A stretch of DNA of 64,000 bases from positions 461,001-525,000 of the forward strand of contig NZ_CP046176.1 in NCBI RefSeq assembly GCF_013009555.1. Direction: 5' to 3'. Under the pieces are notes generated by a model that was not told the DNA's origin, ran no database searches, and worked only from the letters and a program-made list of their open reading frames with translations. Position 1 is the stretch's first letter. The number at the start of each line of letters is the position of its first letter. Shown here piece by piece: positions 43,466 through 52,423 of the stretch. This DNA comes from Phocaeicola dorei. GTDB taxonomy: Bacteria; Bacteroidota; Bacteroidia; Bacteroidales; Bacteroidaceae. Both the position numbers and the translations under genes were made by a program.

Positions 43466-44835
43466 AAAAACAGATCATCACTCTGACTGTCGCAGCACTC
43501 ACACTGAGTAGCTGCGGCATATATACCAAATATAAACCTGCAACCGAAGTGCCCGATAATTTGTATGGGGAAGAGGTGGCGGTTGCTGATACCGTGGATA
43601 ATATCGGCAATCTGAGCTGGCAGGAGATTTTTACTGATCCGCGGCTTCAGGAATTGATAGAGCAAGGCTTGCGGAACAATACGGATTTGCAGTCAGCACA
43701 ATGGCGTGTGAAGGAGGCGGAAGCTGCTATGCTGTCAGCCAAATTGGCTTATCTGCCTTCTTTCGCTCTGTCACCTCAGGGGACAGCAAGTAGTTTTGAC
43801 AAAGGAAAAGCTGCACAAACTTATACTTTACCAGTCGCGGCAAGTTGGGAAATTGATATTTTCGGCCGTATCCGTAATGCGAAACGCCAGGCGAAAGCAT
43901 TGCTGGAACAGAGCCGTGACTATAAACAGGCTGTCCGGACACAGCTGATAGCCGGTATAGCTAATACTTACTATACCTTGCTGATGCTGGACAATCAGCT
44001 GGCCATCTCTGTCCGGACTGAAAAGTCTTGGAAAGAAACCGTAGATGCGACCCGTGCTCTGATGGAAGCCGGATTGGCAAATGAAGCTGCCGTTTCACAA
44101 ATGGAAGCTACATACTATACTATATGTACTTCAGTTCTTGATCTGAAAGAACAAATTAACCAGGTAGAAAACAGTTTGTCGTTGTTGTTGGCTGAACCTC
44201 CTCATGCTATTAAGAGGACGGGCACATGGGACAGCTCTTACATGTTGAAGGAACATTTCCCGGTAGGCATCCCTGTGCAAATGCTTGCCAACCGTCCCGA
44301 TGTACGCAGTGCGGAGCGTTCGTTGGAAGCAGCTTTCTATGCCACAAATCAGGCTCGTTCCGCCTTTTATCCTTCTATTGTTTTAAGTGGAAGTGCGGGA
44401 TGGACTAATTCTGCAGGAAGTATGATTGTCAATCCGGGCAAGTTCATTGCAACGGCGGTAGCTTCGTTAACCCAGCCACTTTTTAATAAAGGTGCGAACA
44501 TAGCACAGCTAAAGATAGCTAAAGCTCAGCAAGAAGAAGCAAAACTGAGTTTTCAACAGGCTTTGTTGAATGCAGGAAGTGAAGTGAACGAGGCTTTGGT
44601 GAAATATCAGACGGCCCGTGATAAATCAGCTTATTATGATAAACAAATAAATTCATTAAATAAAGCTTTGGAAAGTACCTCTTTGCTGATGCAACATGGG
44701 AATACAACTTATCTGGAAGTTTTGACGGCTCAGCAGACTCTGCTTAATGCGGAGTTAACTCAGGTTGCTAACCGTTTTACTGAAATGCAAGGCGTAATCA
44801 ATCTCTATCAGGCATTGGGTGGAGGTCGTGACTAA
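43462..44835 (+). CDS. TolC-like outer-membrane efflux lipoprotein
   Basis: A 457-residue outer-membrane factor of the NodT/OprM type, with a lipoprotein signal (LSSC, Cys18). Two long helical hairpin repeats are visible (LQELIEQGLRNNTDLQSAQ and RSAERSLEAAFYATNQA). ANTYYTLLMLDNQL and the C-terminal EVLTAQQTLLNAELTQV are usual family blocks. It is the exit channel for the pump encoded upstream and overlaps that gene by 4 bases. Confidence 0.95.
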   Translation: MKKQIITLTVAALTLSSCGIYTKYKPATEVPDNLYGEEVAVADTVDNIGNLSWQEIFTDPRLQELIEQGLRNNTDLQSAQWRVKEAEAAMLSAKLAYLPSFALSPQGTASSFDKGKAAQTYTLPVAASWEIDIFGRIRNAKRQAKALLEQSRDYKQAVRTQLIAGIANTYYTLLMLDNQLAISVRTEKSWKETVDATRALMEAGLANEAAVSQMEATYYTICTSVLDLKEQINQVENSLSLLLAEPPHAIKRTGTWDSSYMLKEHFPVGIPVQMLANRPDVRSAERSLEAAFYATNQARSAFYPSIVLSGSAGWTNSAGSMIVNPGKFIATAVASLTQPLFNKGANIAQLKIAKAQQEEAKLSFQQALLNAGSEVNEALVKYQTARDKSAYYDKQINSLNKALESTSLLMQHGNTTYLEVLTAQQTLLNAELTQVANRFTEMQGVINLYQALGGGRD

Positions 44836-44872
44836 TTTAGCATACTGTTATCTTCAACGTGTTGAAGAAAGA

Positions 44873-44908
44873 GAACGCTGCTCTCCGTGAGGAAAGCAGC
44901 GTTCTTTT
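44873..44908. terminator. Bidirectional terminator after the efflux operon
   Basis: GAACGCTGCTCTCC (44873-44886) pairs with GGAAAGCAGCGTTC (44891-44904) with one mismatch, followed by TTTT. Confidence 0.8.
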
Positions 44909-44915
44909 ATGGTTG

Positions 44916-46148
44916 TCAAGGTCCTACTATAACACAAACCGGATTAGATTCTTCATTGATTTCCTGTAAAAAGCTTAGCTTTCCTTCTTGGACAATTCCC
45001 GGATTTTTATCCATCCATTCGTCTATTTTCCCTATCTCCAATAAAGCGGCATACTCTCCTTCTTCTGTACAAGTGATGGGATAGAAAGGCATGAAATGCG
45101 TCAGGTCATCTGTCAGCCCCACAGTGGCATCATTCATATAAGTAATATGTTTTTCTTTGTCGTAAATACCGTAGAACGGTTTTTTCTTATCGTATAATCC
45201 TTGTAGAGATATAAAGAAGAGATGTTTGGGAGTTTCCAGAATACTGGTTATAACGATGTATTTGTCTGTATCTTCTTTTTGTCCCATTTTCTCAGCTGGG
45301 AAATGCCATTGTCTGGTATGGAAGGTGGTATGGACAGTAGCTTCGTGTCCTTTGATGTCATAGATTGTGTCATTGAACGCTTTTCTGAAACGTATGCTGC
45401 CGTTACTCAGCCAAAGTGAAGGCTGGTCTATAGGAAGAACGGTCATTGTTCCATTCTGGTAATTTATATATATTAATCCTCCTATGTTAGCGTTGCCGGG
45501 TAATTGCTTGAATACGTTGATGCTGGATATCTGATCCATGCCCATAGGGTTACCTGGATTGGCAAATTCCGGCAATGAGTCTTTTATTTCTCCCTGTTCG
45601 TTGAAGTAAAGTAACGCACTTGCTTGCGGTTGTCCTATTCCTTCTCCATAATGAGCAAGAATAAGGGAGTCGGAAAAAGTGAAGTAAAGGGATGGGGAAA
45701 TCTTTTGTGGCAGGTTTACTTGCCCTAGATAATTACCTTTTGTGTCGTATTTTACCAACTTGTCGGGTTGGCGATAAAAGTAGAGATTGTTGGTATGGGG
45801 GTGAATAAAGCAGCTGGCATTGCTGTATCCTTTTGGATCTTCCCCTTTGTGCCCGATGCTGCCAAGATATTTTCCGGTTTGTTTGTCGAATGACAGGCAT
45901 CGTCCGTTGGTAGAGACAAAGATACGGCCTTTAGATAGTTTGATGGAATAAGAGTTGCCAATCAGGGATGAGTCTGTTGTTTCTAAAGGGATATAACGGA
46001 TCTGTTTTCCCAATTGGGAGATCTTTAATTCTGTGAGGTGTTCCAGACTTGCGGCAATGTCAATTGCATTCGGGGCATTTGCCTTGTTTTGGGGGGCACA
46101 GGAGCCTAATAATAGGAGCAGGCCGCCTAGCATGATTTGCTTCTTCAT
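44916..46148 (-). CDS. Six-bladed beta-propeller lipoprotein
   Basis: A 410-residue lipoprotein (Cys17 in LLLLGSC). The mature part has repeated blade-like segments (YIPLETTDSSLIGNSYSIKL, then GRCLSFDKQTGKYLGSIGHKG, and VKYDTKGNYLGQVNLP), the pattern of the Bacteroides 6-bladed propeller family. Such proteins are common at the Bacteroides surface and in the periplasm; no enzymatic motif is visible and the role is unknown. It follows the DUF3332 gene leftward after an 80-base gap holding a 16-bp hairpin, so it may be a separate or attenuated transcript. Confidence 0.82.
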   Translation of the reverse strand: MKKQIMLGGLLLLLGSCAPQNKANAPNAIDIAASLEHLTELKISQLGKQIRYIPLETTDSSLIGNSYSIKLSKGRIFVSTNGRCLSFDKQTGKYLGSIGHKGEDPKGYSNASCFIHPHTNNLYFYRQPDKLVKYDTKGNYLGQVNLPQKISPSLYFTFSDSLILAHYGEGIGQPQASALLYFNEQGEIKDSLPEFANPGNPMGMDQISSINVFKQLPGNANIGGLIYINYQNGTMTVLPIDQPSLWLSNGSIRFRKAFNDTIYDIKGHEATVHTTFHTRQWHFPAEKMGQKEDTDKYIVITSILETPKHLFFISLQGLYDKKKPFYGIYDKEKHITYMNDATVGLTDDLTHFMPFYPITCTEEGEYAALLEIGKIDEWMDKNPGIVQEGKLSFLQEINEESNPVCVIVGP

Positions 46149-46165
46149 AGTAGTATTGTTTTATG

Positions 46166-46205
46166 AAAGAAAAGAAGTTGTTTGCATGGACAACTTCTTT
46201 TCTTT
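46166..46205 (-). terminator. 16-bp perfect hairpin between the DUF3332 and propeller genes
   Basis: The arms 46166-46181 and 46190-46205 are perfectly complementary with an 8-base loop. U-rich sequence after the stem is weak, so it may reduce rather than stop read-through. Confidence 0.6.
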
Positions 46206-46228
46206 GTGTTTAAATGATGTTGTGTTTG

Positions 46229-46780
46229 TTATCTTGCTGCAAAAAACAAAGAGTTTCCTATAGCTATTCTTGCGGTAGCAATACCTTGTGCATCAGGAGT
46301 GACAGTCATGGAGGTTCCGTTTTGCAGGCTCAAAGTAGCTGTCCCGTCTTCGTTCATTTTCACAAGTTCGAAGCTCTGTTCGCCAGAAACAGCGTTCCAT
46401 GTATTGTTTTCTTTGTTGTAGACCAAATCTACAGATTTGTCTTCTCCTTTTTTGGTAATGGTATAACCGTTTTCGTTGGTTTTAACCAAGTATTCGCCAT
46501 TTTCTCCTTGCACTGTTTTTACTTCACCGATAGAAGCTGTAGGGTTAGAACCGCTCCAGAATTCGATGGAATTTAAAACCAATACATCCGCCAGATAAGC
46601 AATTTCATAAACAGGGACAATATGGAAAGCGAGAAAGATAAGTTCGTTGACAAACTTGTTGCTTACTCCCTGATTCCAGTCTTTCAAACTATTCCATAAT
46701 CCGAAAGAACCGATGCATGATGAAAATAAGACGCTGCCACTCAACGTGGCGCAAACAAGAAATGTTTTGCTTTTTTTCAT
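46229..46780 (-). CDS. DUF3332-family lipoprotein
   Basis: A 183-residue protein with a lipoprotein-like signal (VLFSSC, Cys22). After the Cys comes IGSFGLWNSLKDWNQGVSNK and a hydrophobic segment (FVNELIFLAFHIVPVYEIAYLADVLVLNSIEFWSGSNP), the hallmark of DUF3332. The C-terminal half is made of short beta strands (TYPE: KTNENGYTITKKGEDKSVDLVY, split by turns). Function unknown. ATG 46780 is used; the two-residue extension would start with TTG. Confidence 0.82.
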   Translation of the reverse strand: MKKSKTFLVCATLSGSVLFSSCIGSFGLWNSLKDWNQGVSNKFVNELIFLAFHIVPVYEIAYLADVLVLNSIEFWSGSNPTASIGEVKTVQGENGEYLVKTNENGYTITKKGEDKSVDLVYNKENNTWNAVSGEQSFELVKMNEDGTATLSLQNGTSMTVTPDAQGIATARIAIGNSLFFAAR

Positions 46781-46852
46781 GATCAATAAAGTTAAGTTTA
46801 TAAAAAGTAATTTTATGACGATTTCCTACAATAAAACGATTTAATCGTCACG

Positions 46853-46860
46853 CAAAGATA
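46853..46860 (-). promoter_or_regulatory. -7 box for the DUF3332 gene
   Basis: Leftward TATCTTTG, 72 bases before the ATG at 46780. Confidence 0.6.
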
Positions 46861-46901
46861 GAACTTTTTTATGGAAAGAGGCTTCTCTACCTAAAAAACT
46901 G

Positions 46902-46909
46902 TATCTTTG
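46902..46909 (+). promoter_or_regulatory. -7 box for the MFS gene at 46954
   Basis: TATCTTTG, 44 bases before the ATG. Confidence 0.6.
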
Positions 46910-46953
46910 TAAGCTGAACATGAAAAACTATTAATCAAAAATCTTATAAAAGA

Positions 46954-48342
46954 ATGAAAGAACAAATTCAAAAAAAGCTCAATGACTCCAAGGCTCTTCG
47001 GTGGAGTGTGTTGGCGCTGGTGGCCTTCACCATGCTATGCGGTTATTTTTTGACCGATGTAATGTCCCCCTTAAAACCGATGCTTGAAAAGGAGCTGCTG
47101 TGGGATAGTCTGGATTATGGTATTTTTACCAGTGCATACGGTTGGTTCAATGTTTTTGCCTTTATGCTTATTATCGGTGGTATCATTCTGGATAAGATGG
47201 GAGTGCGTTTTACTGGGATGGGAGCATGCCTTTTGATGGTGTTGGGCTGTGGATTAAAATATTATGCTATTTCTACTACATTTGCTGAGGGAAGCACTTT
47301 GCTTGGAATGAAAACCCAGGTAGGAATGGCTGCGTTGGGATATGCTATATTTGGTGTCGGTGTAGAGATTGCAGGTATCACGGTCTCAAAAATTATTGTG
47401 AAGTGGTTCAAAGGAAAAGAAATGGCTTTGTCCATGGGCATGGAGATGGCGACAGCTCGTTTAGGCACTATGCTGGCTTTGGCTGTTACGGTTCCTATCG
47501 CTACTTTCTTTGGAATTACTGATGATGAGGGTGTGTTCCATCCTAATATCCCTGCTCCATTGTTGCTGTGCCTTACTATGCTTTGTATTGGTACGATAGC
47601 ATTTTTTATTTATACTTTCTATGACAAGAAATTGGATGCTTCTTTAGAAGAGGAAGGGGCGGAACCTGAAGAGCCTTTCCGTATGAAAGATATTTGGTTG
47701 ATTGTAACCAATAAAGGATTTTGGCTGATTGCGTTGCTGTGTGTGTTGTTTTATTCTGCCGTATTCCCTTTCTTGAAATATGCCACAGACCTGATGGTGC
47801 AGAAATATAATGTAGATCCGGAATTGGCAGGTACTATTCCTAGTCTGTTACCATTGGGAACTTTGTTCCTTACTCCGCTTTTCGGTAATGTGTATGATCG
47901 GATAGGCAAGGGAGCTACGCTGATGATCATCGGTTCTGTGCTGTTGATTTTTGTTCATACAATGTTTGCGTTACCTATCTTGAATGTATGGTGGTTTGCT
48001 ACTATCATTATGATTATATTGGGGATTGGCTTTTCTTTGGTGCCATCGGCTATGTGGCCCTCTGTTCCTAAGATTATTCCGGAAAAGCAGTTGGGTACAG
48101 CTTACGCTTTGATCTTCTGGGTACAAAACTGGGGGTTGATGGGTGTGCCTGCCTTGATTGGTTTTGTCTTGAATGAGTATTGCAAAGGACCGGTAGTAGA
48201 TGGGATGCAGACTTATGATTATACACTTCCCATGTGGATATTTGCAGGCTTTGGTGTGGCTGCGTTGTTCTTTGCTTTGTGGCTGAAAGGTGAGAATAAG
48301 AAAAAGGGGTATGGATTGGAGGAACCAAATATCAAAAAATAA
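46954..48342 (+). CDS. MFS transporter of unknown substrate
   Basis: A 462-residue carrier with twelve hydrophobic helices and a large charged loop after helix 6 (DKKLDASLEEEGAEPEEPF). GGIILDKMGVRFTG is the MFS loop between helices 2 and 3, and NVYDRIGKG its echo in the second half. The sequence resembles the family that includes eukaryotic MFSD1-type carriers, from memory; the substrate is not known. It is a single gene ended by a perfect 16-bp hairpin. Confidence 0.88.
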   Translation: MKEQIQKKLNDSKALRWSVLALVAFTMLCGYFLTDVMSPLKPMLEKELLWDSLDYGIFTSAYGWFNVFAFMLIIGGIILDKMGVRFTGMGACLLMVLGCGLKYYAISTTFAEGSTLLGMKTQVGMAALGYAIFGVGVEIAGITVSKIIVKWFKGKEMALSMGMEMATARLGTMLALAVTVPIATFFGITDDEGVFHPNIPAPLLLCLTMLCIGTIAFFIYTFYDKKLDASLEEEGAEPEEPFRMKDIWLIVTNKGFWLIALLCVLFYSAVFPFLKYATDLMVQKYNVDPELAGTIPSLLPLGTLFLTPLFGNVYDRIGKGATLMIIGSVLLIFVHTMFALPILNVWWFATIIMIILGIGFSLVPSAMWPSVPKIIPEKQLGTAYALIFWVQNWGLMGVPALIGFVLNEYCKGPVVDGMQTYDYTLPMWIFAGFGVAALFFALWLKGENKKKGYGLEEPNIKK

Positions 48343-48359
48343 TTGATTGTCTTTTAGTG

Positions 48360-48396
48360 AAAATGAGGGTATCCATGCACTGGATACCCTCATTTT
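48360..48396. terminator. Bidirectional terminator after the MFS gene
   Basis: The arms 48360-48375 and 48381-48396 are perfectly complementary over 16 bp with a 5-base loop; both ends give AAAA/TTTT. Confidence 0.9.
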
Positions 48397-48420
48397 GCTA
48401 TATAGGGGTGAGATGAAGTT

Positions 48421-49470
48421 TTAGTCTTTATCAATCTTCACAATTCCTCCGGTATTAGGATTAAAGATCACTCGTGTGTTTACTTTTTTATTAAAAAGGT
48501 TATCTACCAGACATTCCGTTGTTCCAAATTGTGTAACAGGTAGTTCTCCGTCAAAATAACGTTTGTTTGGAGTGAATACGGTAACCTGAGCTTTTCCCGG
48601 AATATTATAAATAACACCATCCATTTTCTTTTTTTCTTTGCCTTTCGGATCCACTGGTGGCAGTGTTTCTTGGTTGATGATGGAGATATAATAAGGTTCA
48701 CCGGATAAATTATCGGCATCCAGCATCCCTAGTTTCTTTGAGAAACGGAAAGCGACTTTTTCTTTCATGCCTGCTTCTGGCTTTATGCGGATGGTAAACG
48801 ATTTTTCTGTGCGGTCTGTTGTGCCGGCAAACATTTGCATCATGGCTTGTTCCTGTTCATCCAGATTGTCCAGCATGAGTTTTAAAGCAGCTCCGTCTTT
48901 GGGCATATAATCTGCTTGCCCGCGGGTTAGGCTGTTTTTGCTTTCTCGTATATTGTAGATTTCTTTCGCCACCAATTCAGCCATTTTAGCGGTAGAACCG
49001 GCTATCAGAATCTCTTCGGTCATAAAACTGCGTGGGTCAATACGTTTTTTGGCCGTATCGGCAACCTTTGTTACAGGTGCTTTTTCTATAGGAGAGGTGG
49101 TGTTGATAGCCTTTATGATTCCTTCAGGAGTCAATTCTACTTGTGAGGCGGCACTTTTGTCTTTCAGTTTTACAGCGTATGCATTGTCCGGATCAGGAAT
49201 GCCTATGGAATTTACCTTGATACTGTTTATTTCCCAATGTTCTTCCGGTTGGGATGATATGCCTGTCAGGCGCAGATAGCGGTCGGCGTATTGGCAGAAT
49301 TCTCCGGGAGTGTAGACAACTTTGGTTGCGATGACTTGCAATTCTATTTCGGTCTTAGGCAAATAATAAACCACTCCTTCTCCCATGGTTCCGGGAGTAT
49401 ATGTACTGACATCTTGTGCGGTGCCGCTCAATGAAACCAGCAACCCTGCTGCGATTAATCCTTTTTTCAT
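48421..49470 (-). CDS. Secreted DUF4831-family protein
   Basis: A 349-residue exported protein with a signal peptide (MKKGLIAAGLLVSLSGTAQ). The mature start GVVYYLPKTEIELQV and the segment YTPGEFCQYADRYL are the DUF4831 pattern of Bacteroidales; the family name is from memory. The middle repeats an ILIAGSTAKMAELVAKEIY helix, and the end is beta-rich. Function unknown, probably periplasmic. ATG 49470 is chosen for the signal peptide; the longer frame begins at or before the expected transcript start. Confidence 0.82.
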   Translation of the reverse strand: MKKGLIAAGLLVSLSGTAQDVSTYTPGTMGEGVVYYLPKTEIELQVIATKVVYTPGEFCQYADRYLRLTGISSQPEEHWEINSIKVNSIGIPDPDNAYAVKLKDKSAASQVELTPEGIIKAINTTSPIEKAPVTKVADTAKKRIDPRSFMTEEILIAGSTAKMAELVAKEIYNIRESKNSLTRGQADYMPKDGAALKLMLDNLDEQEQAMMQMFAGTTDRTEKSFTIRIKPEAGMKEKVAFRFSKKLGMLDADNLSGEPYYISIINQETLPPVDPKGKEKKKMDGVIYNIPGKAQVTVFTPNKRYFDGELPVTQFGTTECLVDNLFNKKVNTRVIFNPNTGGIVKIDKD

Positions 49471-49497
49471 ATTTCTATATTCTATCATATATGTAAG

Positions 49498-49505
49498 CAA
49501 ATATA
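49498..49505 (-). promoter_or_regulatory. -7 box for the DUF4831 gene
   Basis: Leftward TATATTTG, overlapping the stop region of the upstream nnr gene. Confidence 0.55.
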
Positions 49506-49506
49506 G

Positions 49507-51042
49507 CTATTCTTTTGTAAATCTGCCTTTTGTTTCTGTTAATTTCTTCCATGCTGCGGGTAATGCGTCAATAAGATCACTTGAGGTGGTCCCTATTTCT
49601 CCTTTTTCTTCCGCCGCAATGTCTCCTGCCAGACCATGTACGTAGACCCCCAGGCGGCATGCGTCTTCTTGAGTATATCCTTGTGCCAATAAGGCTGCCA
49701 GAATACCGGTCAGCACATCACCGCTGCCGGCAGTTGCCATACCTGGATTCCCGGTGGGATTGAAATAACAATTTCCTTCGGGGGTGACAACTGTGCTCCA
49801 TGATCCCTTTATAATGATATAACTTTGCAGATAGGCAGCCAGTTCTTTAGTCTTTGTCAGCCGTTCGTAAGTATCCATGCATTTACCAATCAGTCGTTCC
49901 AGTTCTTTTAGATGGGGGGTGAGAATACAACGCTTCGGCATCCGGCTGAGCCAGTTGCGGTGAGTGCCGAAAATATTAATGGCATCCGCATCCAATACTA
50001 AAGGTACCGGACAACCTTGTATTTGTTCCATCATGGCTAACGCTGTATCTTCTTCTTGTCCCAATCCCGGACCGATGGCTATGGCTTGATAACGGTCTGT
50101 ATCTACGGGTTCGACAAAATAATGGTCGTGTATGTCTGTCTGTACAATGGCTTCGGGGACAGTGGTCTGAAGTAAATCATGGTTGTGGATAGGTACATGG
50201 ACAGTCAGTAATCCCACTCCCGAACGCAGGCAGGCACGGGCAGATAAAATGGATGCTCCTGCCATGCCATAAGATCCTGCGATGAGCAGTGCATGTCCGA
50301 AAGCTCCCTTGTGGGCAAATCGTTTCCGCGGTTTGATGAGGCTGCGAATTTCTTCTTCCTCTGTGATATAGTAGGGACTTTGTGCTGTATCAATAAAGTC
50401 TTTTTTCAGTTGGATGTCCAATAGTTGCCATTCGCCTACAATGTCTTCGTTTTCGGGGAAAAGAAAGGATAGCTTAGGTAACTGAATGCTGAGAGTGACA
50501 TCCGCACGTATCATGTTTTGGCGGATGTTATAAGTGTTGTCCTCACACATTAATCCTGAAGGTACATCAATGGCTACTACCTGTGCCTTGGATGCATTAA
50601 TATATTTCACTACGGCAGCAAATCCGCCGTTCAGTGGTTTATTGAGTCCGGAACCGAATAATCCGTCTACTACCAGATGCTTTTCTGTCAAGACTGGGGG
50701 ATCAAATTGTGTGCTTACTTCGGTAAAGTAGACCGAGCCGCATTCTTTTAACCGTTCAAGATTAGTCTGACATTCTTCCGACAGTTTTCCTTTGGTGTTA
50801 AACAGAAAGACTTCTACGTGATAGTTTTGTTTAGACAACATACGGGCTACGGCAAGCGCATCGCCCCCATTATTTCCCGGTCCGGCGAATACTGCAATAT
50901 GGAAAGAAGTATCCCATCGGTGGGTAATGGCACGAGTCAGCTCTTCGGCTGCCCGTTCCATCAAATCAATGGAGGCAACCGGTTCTTTGGCAATCGTGTA
51001 CTTGTCCAGCTCTTTTAGTTGGGTGCTCGAAATAATTTTCAT
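49507..51042 (-). CDS. nnr: Bifunctional NAD(P)HX epimerase/dehydratase
   Basis: A 511-residue repair enzyme. The N-terminal half (1-215) is the NAD(P)HX epimerase, with PGNNGGDALAVAR and the VDGLFGSGLN block. The C-terminal half (about 230-511) is the ADP-dependent dehydratase of the ribokinase fold, with AGSYGMAGASILSA, the LDADAIN block and NPGMATAGSGDVLTGILAAL carrying the catalytic Asp. Together they restore hydrated NADH and NADPH. ATG 51042 is chosen; the earlier frame overlaps the promoter region. Confidence 0.95.
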   Translation of the reverse strand: MKIISSTQLKELDKYTIAKEPVASIDLMERAAEELTRAITHRWDTSFHIAVFAGPGNNGGDALAVARMLSKQNYHVEVFLFNTKGKLSEECQTNLERLKECGSVYFTEVSTQFDPPVLTEKHLVVDGLFGSGLNKPLNGGFAAVVKYINASKAQVVAIDVPSGLMCEDNTYNIRQNMIRADVTLSIQLPKLSFLFPENEDIVGEWQLLDIQLKKDFIDTAQSPYYITEEEEIRSLIKPRKRFAHKGAFGHALLIAGSYGMAGASILSARACLRSGVGLLTVHVPIHNHDLLQTTVPEAIVQTDIHDHYFVEPVDTDRYQAIAIGPGLGQEEDTALAMMEQIQGCPVPLVLDADAINIFGTHRNWLSRMPKRCILTPHLKELERLIGKCMDTYERLTKTKELAAYLQSYIIIKGSWSTVVTPEGNCYFNPTGNPGMATAGSGDVLTGILAALLAQGYTQEDACRLGVYVHGLAGDIAAEEKGEIGTTSSDLIDALPAAWKKLTETKGRFTKE

Positions 51043-51066
51043 GACAATCTCTTTTGTTTGAACGTA

Positions 51067-51074
51067 CAAAGATA
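51067..51074 (-). promoter_or_regulatory. -7 box for nnr
   Basis: Leftward TATCTTTG, 24 bases before the ATG at 51042. Confidence 0.6.
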
Positions 51075-51129
51075 ACACTATTTACAAAAAGAGGTTATGT
51101 GAATACTTCGATACTTGGAATAAAAATGT

Positions 51130-51137
51130 TATTTTTG
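51130..51137 (+). promoter_or_regulatory. -7 box for hpt-adk
   Basis: TATTTTTG, 24 bases before the hpt ATG. Confidence 0.6.
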
Positions 51138-51161
51138 CAGCAATTTAATAAAATAGCGGTT

Positions 51162-51698
51162 ATGGATACCATTCAAATCAAAGATAAACGTTTCACTCCT
51201 TTCATTCCTGAAGAACGGATCTTAAAAGAAGTGGCACGGGTAGCGAGTGAGATTAATCGGGATTTAGAAGGAACTAATCCCTTGTTTTTAAGTGTATTGA
51301 ACGGCGCGTTCATGTTTGCTGCCGACTTGATGCGTAACCTTACCATTCCTAGTGAAATTTCTTTCGTGAAACTGGCCTCTTATGCAGGAACTTCTTCTAC
51401 CGGAAAGGTAAAAGAGTTAGTAGGTTTGAATGATAATATTGAGGGTCGTACAGTGGTGATTGTGGAAGATATAGTGGATACCGGGGTGACAATGAAGCAC
51501 TTGTTGGAAACATTACAAGCTGGAAAACCGAAAGAAATCCGTATTGCTACCTTGTTATTGAAACCTGATAAATTGGAGGTGGAACTGGATATACATTATG
51601 TGGCCATGCGTATTCCCAATGATTTTATTGTGGGGTATGGTTTGGATTATGATGGTTTGGGACGTAACTATCGGGATATTTACACCGTAATGGAATGA
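51162..51698 (+). CDS. hpt: Hypoxanthine phosphoribosyltransferase
   Basis: Hpt (178 aa) salvages hypoxanthine and guanine with PRPP. The PRPP motif is VVIVEDIVDTGVTM, the flexible-loop region is KLASYAGTSSTGKV, and NDFIVGYGLDYDGLGRNYRD is the usual C-terminal purine-contact block. ATG 51162 is used; the extended frame to 51054 crosses the -7 box. It is followed by adk after 40 bases, a purine pair. Confidence 0.95.
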   Translation: MDTIQIKDKRFTPFIPEERILKEVARVASEINRDLEGTNPLFLSVLNGAFMFAADLMRNLTIPSEISFVKLASYAGTSSTGKVKELVGLNDNIEGRTVVIVEDIVDTGVTMKHLLETLQAGKPKEIRIATLLLKPDKLEVELDIHYVAMRIPNDFIVGYGLDYDGLGRNYRDIYTVME

Positions 51699-51738
51699 AA
51701 TTTGTACAACTAAATATAAAAATAAAGGATAAAACAAG

Positions 51739-52308
51739 ATGTTGAACATTGTAATTTTTGGAGCTCCGGGTTCTGGTAAGGGTACTCAGAGTGAACGTAT
51801 TGTAGAGAAGTTCGGTATTAATCACATTTCAACAGGGGATGTGCTTCGTGCTGAGATTAAGAAGGGTACAGAATTGGGAAAGACAGCCAAAGGATATATT
51901 GATCAGGGCCAGTTGTTGCCTGATGAATTGATTATTGATATTCTGGCAAGCACGCTGGATAGTTTCAAGGAAAGCAAAGGGGTTATTTTTGATGGGTTCC
52001 CCAGAACCATCGCCCAGGCAGAAGCGTTGAAGAAAATGCTGGCCGAACGTGGACAGGAAGTATCTGTTATGTTGGATTTGGATGTACCCGAAGAAGAACT
52101 GATGACCCGCCTGATTAAGCGTGGACAGGAATCGGGACGTGCTGATGATAACGAAGAAACAATAAAGAAGCGTTTGGTTGTTTATCACTCGCAGACGGCT
52201 CCGCTGATTGACTGGTACAAGAACGAAGGTAAATATCAGCATATTCACGGCTTGGGTACGATGGATGCTATTTTTGCCGACATTGTTGCTACTGTCGAAA
52301 AATTATAA
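51739..52308 (+). CDS. adk: Adenylate kinase
   Basis: Adk (189 aa) interconverts ATP, ADP and AMP. The P-loop GAPGSGKGT is at 8-16; STGDVLRAEI and GFPRT are the AMP-binding blocks, and GRADDN the short LID. The LID is the short form, without the Cys zinc motif, which fits the 189-residue length. It is the second gene after hpt; obg starts 115 bases later. Confidence 0.97.
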   Translation: MLNIVIFGAPGSGKGTQSERIVEKFGINHISTGDVLRAEIKKGTELGKTAKGYIDQGQLLPDELIIDILASTLDSFKESKGVIFDGFPRTIAQAEALKKMLAERGQEVSVMLDLDVPEEELMTRLIKRGQESGRADDNEETIKKRLVVYHSQTAPLIDWYKNEGKYQHIHGLGTMDAIFADIVATVEKL

Positions 52309-52423
52309 TAATGTGCTAATGTGCTGATGTAGCAGTCCACCAAAGTGTCAGTCAGCATAATGATACATGGAGTACAGTTTCATTGGCACATTAGTAAGTT
52401 GGAAAATTAGTAAATTATTAATT

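Noticed and set aside
52316..52394. CTAATGTGC/GCACATTAG inverted repeat before obg as a regulatory hairpin
   Set aside because: Only 9 bp with a loop of about 60 bases and no T run; could be chance in an AT-rich spacer.
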